Source of the DNA: Schistosoma mansoni
Taxonomy: Eukaryota; Platyhelminthes; Trematoda; Strigeidida; Schistosomatidae
Assembly (NCBI RefSeq): GCF_000237925.1
Contig: NC_031500.1
Span: 1,612,001-1,676,000 of the forward strand
Direction: 5' to 3'
Length of the DNA: 64,000 nt
Position numbers and translations under genes: made by a program. Below, one piece after another: positions 57,945-64,000 of the stretch (positions within the stretch are counted from its first letter, which is position 1; every line of letters starts with the position of its first letter). Below the pieces are notes generated by a model. It saw only the letters and a list, made by a program, of their open reading frames with translations. It searched no databases and was not told the origin of the DNA.

Positions 57945-58050
57945 TAAGCAAAGATGGATGTTGGCTAGCATTGGAATGCAGTACACGCGTTTTGACCTAT
58001 TTGGAACTTTTCATCTGGATGTACCTCCATCGAGGCAATACGCACAGTAT
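57945..58050 (-). repeat. Family B repeat fragment
   Basis: Ribozyme half only, degenerate; partner of the plus copy at 58130-58345. Confidence 0.45.
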
Positions 58051-58129
58051 TCCCATATGTCAATAACGGACTAATAAATTACAGTGTTAAACATAAATCG
58101 GTAGATTCAAGTAAACAATATTAAGTGAA

Positions 58130-58345
58130 TTTAAATTTCACTCCATTGCATAAGTTAATGGCTATCAGGACTCAGTAGCTAAATGGATAACGCGATGAAG
58201 TTTGAAGCAAATGGTACTGGATTCGAGTCTTAGAGTGAACATCAACTCTGTGATGCAGGTACATCCGTTTAACGAGTCCCAAATAAAATGAAACGCGCCT
58301 CCTTGATTCCATTGCTAGCCACTATCCATCTTTGCTCATAAAAAA
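58130..58345 (+). repeat. Family B repeat
   Basis: Complete head and B box (GGATTCGAGTCTTAGAGTGA); ribozyme degenerate (TTTAACGAG core). Confidence 0.5.
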
Positions 58346-58689
58346 AAAAACATTACTTCAAATAATACTCTCATAGGTTCATTCAAACTTATATATATAA
58401 TATTACTATATATACTGACTAAACATTTGATTGGCTGAATAACTTTTTTTCAAATTAACCAATCAAAATCACTTTTATAAACACACTTCAATTTGATTGG
58501 TTAATTTATTAACTTACGTATAACATTATTGATCAATTCATTGTAACCAAATTACAAAAAAATTACAAAAATACAAAAAATACAAAAATAAATAAATAAA
58601 AGATGGTTTATTTGAAAGCATCATAATTGACTCGTATCTTTACAACAAAAAAAAGAGAAGGATTTAAGAATTAAAACAAAAACAAACGA

Positions 58690-58805
58690 GGTGAGATCCC
58701 GTTTTTTTCTCATCCAGTGGTCAATGATTGGAACGCATTACTAAAACAAATGGTATCAGCATCATTAGTGAACATTTTCAAGAAGAAGTTGGATTTTCAC
58801 TAGAA
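58690..58805 (+). mobile_element. LINE C-terminal fragment of a second type (CR1/Perere-like)
   Basis: Translation FSHPVVNDWNALLKQMVSAS then FKKKLDFH and stop resembles the RVVNDWN-LP-VV-A-FK-RLD end typical of CR1-like flatworm LINEs. Confidence 0.5.
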
Positions 58806-58876
58806 GGAAATCTGTCAGGATTAACACAGATTCATCAACTTACTATCCTTATTATTACTGAAGATTGACTGAAGCG

Positions 58877-59209
58877 ATGCATTATTCAACGAAACAATTT
58901 GGATTATTTACGTTTAGTATTATTATCATATTACATTTATATTTATTTAAAGATGAAATTCAATTATATTTTATTCAATTATATAATCAAACAATTAAAA
59001 CCTTCCATTTACAAAATGATTCAATGAATGATTCAATGACTATTATTATTATTATTATTATTACTATTATTAGTAGTATATTATTGATTGGATTATCTAT
59101 TCATTGGATATTATATAATAAATTATTATTAATAAAATCAATAATAATAAAAATTTTAATTAAATTAAAATTATTAAATAATCAAAATAAACATCAGAAA
59201 ATTGAATGA
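58877..59209 (+). CDS. Hypothetical small protein with two membrane segments
   Basis: An open frame of 110 codons from the ATG at 58877 (MHYSTKQFGLFTFSIIIILH) to TGA. It shows one hydrophobic segment near residues 8-23, a polar middle with QNDSMNDSM, and a second long hydrophobic segment rich in Ile (ATT/ATA run) near residues 53-80, then a Lys/Asn-rich tail. It could be a two-pass membrane protein. I recognise no family. The ATT repeat in the middle and the low-complexity codons mean it may be a chance frame in AT-rich DNA. It begins about 70 bases after a LINE remnant. Confidence 0.3.
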   Translation: MHYSTKQFGLFTFSIIIILHLYLFKDEIQLYFIQLYNQTIKTFHLQNDSMNDSMTIIIIIIITIISSILLIGLSIHWILYNKLLLIKSIIIKILIKLKLLNNQNKHQKIE

Positions 59210-59235
59210 ATCATTGTACATAATTATATAAACTC

Positions 59236-59375
59236 ATTATTATTATTATTGATGAATAGATTGTTTTATTGATTTTGCTACCAGGTTCTCCATCCTCCCC
59301 CCTCCCCCCACACACACACTATGATTCTATGTAAGTTCAAATATTCTTTTTCCCTTTCTCTTTTGAGGATATATA
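59236..59375 (+). repeat. Direct duplication, left copy (~130 bp)
   Basis: Starts ATTATTATTATTGATGAATA and includes a C-rich CCTCCCCCCACACACAC tract and CTCTTTTGAGGATA. Repeated at 59766-59896. Confidence 0.65.
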
Positions 59376-59765
59376 TATATAAAGCTTATTATAATTTGAT
59401 GCGTGGGCGAGAATGATAATGATTGGTTGTTTGTTTAGCTGAGTCAGGCAAGTGTAGATAGTGTGACAGGTGTCAAATGACTTATATATCCCCCTACCCT
59501 CATTATTGATTGATTGACTGTTCCTTGTTGTTGGATTGTGTCGGATTTTGGTGTATGTGGAAATATATTGACGTTGTAGTCAGGTTAATCTCGTGTTCTT
59601 GATTTGAGTTGTCTTGAAGTCTTGTAGAATAGACGATACTGGGTAGGGAATCTAGTGTAGATATTCGTCTAAGGCAAATTAACGTCCGATATACGTGTAA
59701 AAAGTGAAAAGACTGTTATAACAAGAAACCCTAGAGTTATAACAAGTATCTTACCGTTTATAACA

Positions 59766-59896
59766 TTATTATTATTAATGAATAGATTGTTTTATTGATT
59801 TTGTTACCAGCTACTCCATCCTCACCCCCCTCCCCCCACACACAATATTATCCTGTGTAACTTCAAATATTCTTTTTCTCTTTCTCTTTTGAGGAT
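59766..59896 (+). repeat. Direct duplication, right copy (~130 bp)
   Basis: Same order as 59236-59375 with scattered substitutions, so the duplication is not an assembly echo. About 390 bp lie between the copies. Confidence 0.65.
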
Positions 59897-60279
59897 ACAC
59901 TTTTATTCATTCGACTAGTCATGATTACTATTATGAATGGCTTTATCCAATACCATATTTTTGGTTTAATATATAGAATTCTCCACATAAACTATTTCAA
60001 CAAGTTTCTGTTTCTTATTTCTTGATCGATACTGAAGATTACTATTGAGTGATCACCATTTGGAAAATAGTGTTATATCCAGTGGAGAATTATGAATGTT
60101 AACTTTGAGGACTATTTATAGATCAATGTGATATGTATATTTCCTATTGTTTAATTGTTAAGTAACTTAACTATTCATATTCATATCCCTCTTATTATAA
60201 GCTTTATTTTGATCTGTAGACTATTATTATACGATTTACCATTCTTGAGTTATCCTCAGTCTATTAATTACTGTTCTCC

Positions 60280-60585
60280 CTATTCACAGCCACATTTGGC
60301 TAACTCCTGTACAAATGTTATTTTCTATTTTTATGGTACGATGTGGTCAGTTTGTTTGGTATATAAACCCAGTATGTTTGAGAATAATAATTCATATTGC
60401 AGAGGTTGTTATTGGTGTTCTGAACTTAACTAGCTGGGTTAGGCAGAAAGCAGGACCAACAAGTGTTCTACACTGCTAGTACGGGTTTTGTATATCATTG
60501 CTCTGATCGATAATTCGCTGCCATCTGATTGGCGGTCTTAATACGTCATATATTAACAAGGCACTCACTCAATCGATATAACAGA
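60280..60585 (-). repeat. Dispersed repeat F, second copy
   Basis: Opposite orientation to 28895-29215, a few short indels. Confidence 0.5.
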
Positions 60586-60721
60586 AATGATGTACATTTT
60601 TTGACGGAAAATTTTGTTAAATTCAAAGGAAACTCATAACATAATTATGTATGTTGAAGGTGAATAATGTAATCTACTCTATTGTTATTATTTTAAATAT
60701 TGAACTTAAACATTAACACCG

Positions 60722-61120
60722 TTGGATGCCAGCCAGCTCAGTGGTCTAGAGGTTAAGCGCTCGCGCGTAAACCTGATAGGTCCTTGATTCGAATCTCGCG
60801 AGGTGGGATCGTGGATGCACATTGCTGAGGAGTCCCAAATATAGGAAGAAATGGCTATCCAGTGCTTCCAGGTTTTCCATAGTGATCTAGCTTCAGTTGA
60901 CCCAACTACTAAAATTACTATAATATCCAGAAAAACTCCTTCTCATATTAATAAACATATACTCAGTAGTGACTGGCTTCAAGACTTATTTCCTAGAGTT
61001 CTAGTAAGAAGCAGTGACCGGTGGAGTTCAACTAGGTATGTTGTAAGATAGTAACCCACTGATGACAATGGTGGATGTATCGCTCAATTTCGTGGATTAG
61101 TTGAAGTTAGACATTATCAC
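60722..61120 (+). repeat. Family A repeat with linker, first of two in tandem
   Basis: Head, B box and ribozyme (stem II and GAAA changed) followed by a ~200 bp linker leading directly into another A copy at 61125. This shows the satellite-like tandem form. Confidence 0.65.
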
Positions 61121-61124
61121 CGTT

Positions 61125-61310
61125 GGATGCCGGCTAGCTCAGTGGTCTAAAGGTTAAGCGCTCGTGCACGAAACTGATAGATCCTGGGTTCGAATCTCGT
61201 GAGGCAGGATTGTGGATGCACACTGCTGAGGAGTCCCACAATAGGACGAAACGCCTTCCAGATTTTCTATAGTGGTTTAACTTCAATTGATTCATGATCT
61301 TAACTATTAA
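61125..61310 (+). repeat. Family A repeat, second of two in tandem
   Basis: Core CTGAGGA, stem II and GAAA kept, but bases of stem III and the cleavage region are missing (GAAACGCCTTCCAG). Confidence 0.6.
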
Positions 61311-61693
61311 AGTTATATGACAGTTATTTTAATCATTATAATTCAATGATCTAATAATATACACATAGAATAGAACCATTATTAAAACAAAAACAAAAAA
61401 AACTACATTACAAGAATGAATAACTTGATTGAGTATAACTTCTCTCATAGTAACATACAACATAGCAAGTACATATTTGTATGTAAGAACAATCACTTAC
61501 AATATAAGATACATCAATCAAGGTATACTATCTACAATGAACTAAGAAAAGATCAATAAAAGGAACATAGATACAGCTTATGTTGTTATTATTATTATAT
61601 AAAACTACATTTCTTTTGTTGTTTTTTTGGCGGAGGGGGGGATGATGAATAAAGCACATCTGTTTTAGAATATTTTTAATTCCACAATGGAAT

Positions 61694-62222
61694 TCATTTT
61701 ATTGATTTATTTAAACACATAAATATTGGTACAAAGAGGTACCAGATATATATGCAACACACAAATCTCATTTGATTTGATGGGAGGACTGTGATACTGT
61801 CCAGGTACCCAAACTGAAACAGGTGGTTTTCTTAGGGGGCCACACTCGGAGCCTTTGACTTAAAGGTCTGATCCACAAGGCAGTGGAGCATTGTAAGGAA
61901 ATGCAGTCCCATGGTAGCCGGTGACCAACAATAGGTTCATACGCCATTTGGACGCCATCAGAATACTGGAGCCCATGTGTACCATTGGTTTGGAATCAGG
62001 GTTTTCCAACTCCCCTAGGTGGAGTTTCCGTGTCCACCAACCCGGTTCAAGCGCCGGACATTAGCTTTTCATCCTCTCAATTTCGTAAACAACACCCATG
62101 GTGCGAGAAGGTAGTGGTTAGGACTTCCCTGGAAGAGGCTATATACGCGTGACCATGTGAGAGCATTTGGAGAGGGAGAGGACTCTCCTTACTCTTGGCC
62201 GTACCAGGGCATTTGGAGGCTA
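61694..62222 (-). repeat. Family C repeat, full length
   Basis: Minus-strand copy with tail at the low-coordinate end (ATTTATTTAAACACATAAAT). Confidence 0.65.
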
Positions 62223-62321
62223 TGGAATTTAAGTTTTCTCTAATTCATTTACCAAGTATGCAGTTACATAACTGATGTTGAAGTATCATTCTTCTGTATT
62301 TTTATGATAATAATCTGATAG

Positions 62322-62445
62322 TGTGGATGAGCTCGGACCTGAGACTTATTGATTGAAAGTCAAGCATTGTTTACCTACTTAATAAGGATTAGCCAATTAC
62401 CGATAATACGTAGGCTGGAATTATCTATAATTATTTGGATTCTGT
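62322..62445 (+). repeat. Direct repeat left of a LINE fragment
   Basis: GACTTATTGATTGAAAGTCA and AAGCATTGTTTACCTACTTA recur at 62627-62753. Confidence 0.65.
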
Positions 62446-62489
62446 AAGGATAGATCGTGTACAGACCAAATCGCAACTCTACGGATCAT

Positions 62490-62630
62490 TGTGGAATAAT
62501 CAATTGAATGGAATTCATCACTCTGCATCAAGTTGGATAGAACTAGAAAGGAATACCCAGGACAGAGTGGGCTGGAGAATGCTGGTAGGCGGCCTATGCT
62601 CCATTAGGGGTAACAGGCGTAAGTGAGTAT
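62490..62630 (+). mobile_element. LINE family X 3' end flanked by long direct repeats
   Basis: Encodes [20 protein letters not shown] then [10 protein letters not shown] and stop. Direct repeats of about 120 bp lie on both sides (62322-62445 and 62627-62753). Confidence 0.55.
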
Positions 62631-62753
62631 GAGCTCGAACCTGAGACTTATTGACTGAAAGTCAAGCATTGTTTACCTACTTAATAACCACTACCCTATT
62701 ACCGATAATGCATAGTGTAAATAAGAAATTAAGCTGGAATTATCTATAATTAT
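62627..62753 (+). repeat. Direct repeat right of a LINE fragment
   Basis: Matches 62322-62445 with about 10 differences and a small indel (extra GTGTAAATAAGAAATTA). Confidence 0.65.
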
Positions 62754-63042
62754 TTAATGTGGATATATCATATATACAGCACCTCAAAAAACCAGATGAA
62801 ATACAGAGATTTAGTAAATGCCAAGGATTGAAGTGAGATTCCTAATGAAAATTACACTTTCATTTGTAGTACTTAAGTATTCAATATAAGAAAAAGCAAC
62901 TAACAGTACTGGATAACAGACAGTTAGTGTTGAAAGCAGTGTCAATATTACTCGCTTGCTATTTGTCTTTGTATTAATACATGTATATACCAAGCCCTAT
63001 CTTGCTTTTGACTTACTGATTTATAATGCTCTGGTAAAGCTG

Positions 63043-63535
63043 AAGGTAGGGAGAGTCAGCTCTTCCTCTTCGAAATGCTCTTACATGACCACGCGTATAC
63101 AGCCACTGACAGGGAAGCCCTACTCAATGCATTCTCAAGGTGGGGGTGTTGTCTACGAAATTGAGAGGACAAAAAGCAAATGTCCAACGCTTTAACCAGG
63201 TTGGTCGATATGGACGATCCAGTTACGGTAGTTGGAAAACCAAAATTGCAAACCAATGGTACACATGAGATCAAGCATTCTCATGGAACAAATGGTGCAT
63301 CAACATACTGTTGGTTACCGGTAACCATGGAACTGCATCCATTATTGTTGCTCCACTGCCTAATGGATTAGACCTCTAAGTAAAAGGTTTAAAAAGTGGC
63401 CCCCTAAGAAAACCACCTGCTTCAGTTTGGACACCCGGACAATATTCCAACCCCATGCAAATCGAATGATGAAGTGTGGTGCATATGTATTCGGCGCCCC
63501 CTTATACCAATATTTGTATTCAAATAAATAAATAG
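63043..63535 (+). repeat. Family C repeat, older copy
   Basis: Plus strand, clearly more diverged, but head, middle and AATAAATAAATA tail are all recognisable. Confidence 0.55.
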
Positions 63536-63940
63536 TTGGGAGATACACTCTAAGAAGTGGATAATGACAACTACCTCAGTATGAAAAGTGTCACTAGTTT
63601 TGTAAAGAATTCCTCCTCCCGTTAACTCTTGTAAGCCACATAAAACTTTTCAAACATCAAAAATTATGTGCCTTATTTACTAAACACACATACACACACA
63701 CATTTTTACTCCGCTCTGAACTATTCTGCTTATTTGAAGGTTAATTGTGATTCGGAACCATTGGTGCAACTTAAGCATACAAAACCGAATGGTTTAAATA
63801 ATAAATCATCAGTAATAATCAAGGAAGAATAATGAACTGTTTGAAGCAAGTATCATAACATGTCTTATACATGATATCGTCTACGTTTGAAAAGACTGAT
63901 ATATGAGAATGAAATTATTGTTTTAAAAGAAAACTCTACA

Positions 63941-63982
63941 ATGACTTCCAACCATCAAATTTTAACACTTAATGCACAAGAA
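63941..63982 (+). CDS. Possible first coding exon cut by the window end
   Basis: ATG at 63941 opens MTSNHQILTLNAQE, then a GAA|gtaaga donor in phase 0. Reading on without splicing stops after HLD. The composition looks like unique schistosome DNA rather than repeat, but nothing identifies the product. Confidence 0.2.
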
Positions 63983-64000
63983 GTAAGACATTTAGACTAG

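Noticed and set aside
1-64000. CRISPR array, bacterial operon, ribosome binding sites or rRNA genes
   Set aside because: The DNA is from an animal nucleus; no regularly spaced short repeats, bacterial genes or rRNA sequence are visible.

Overview
This is a nuclear DNA window from a flatworm, almost certainly a blood fluke (Schistosoma sp.). The evidence is AT-rich DNA, genes split by large repeat-filled introns (one intron of only 39 bp), an oxamniquine-activating type sulfotransferase, many SMalpha-like tRNA-derived repeats carrying hammerhead ribozymes, and RTE-type LINEs. The species cannot be fixed from the sequence alone.

Layout. (1) 1.6-10.4 kb: a sulfotransferase gene on the + strand with one first coding exon (1641-1952) and two separate homologous terminal exons (6600-7046 and 10045-10413). 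Its introns and flanks are crowded with two families of tRNA-like, hammerhead-bearing repeats (called A and B below), a ~530 bp dispersed repeat with an AATA-type tail (family C), and one copy of a second ~530 bp retroposon with clear target-site duplications (family D). (2) 10.5-20.3 kb: no host gene recognised; decayed LINE sequence on the - strand and otherwise featureless DNA. (3) 20.4-51.9 kb: one gene of 12 coding exons on the + strand encoding a 1221-residue RFX1/2/3-class winged-helix transcription factor. Every splice junction keeps the reading frame. Its introns hold LINE fragments, C and D repeats, a broken Ty3/gypsy-type fossil (about 36.0-39.1 kb, - strand) next to an LTR-like repeat and an inverted-repeat-bounded segment (34.6-36.0 kb), and a 200-base assembly gap (48204-48403). 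(4) 52-64 kb: mainly repeats, plus a possible small two-membrane-segment protein (58877-59209) and a possible first exon cut by the window end (63941-63982).

The two confident genes are unrelated: a cytosolic sulfuryl-transfer enzyme and a nuclear regulator, with no operon-like link. The points most worth a second look are the single sulfotransferase first exon serving two terminal exons, the density of hammerhead ribozymes in two different repeat families (some in head-to-head inverted pairs, one with compensatory stem changes), the unnamed C and D families, and the duplicated and inverted sequence around the gap, which may be an assembly fault. Exon boundaries were read from GT/AG signals, frame continuity and family similarity; repeat boundaries are approximate.
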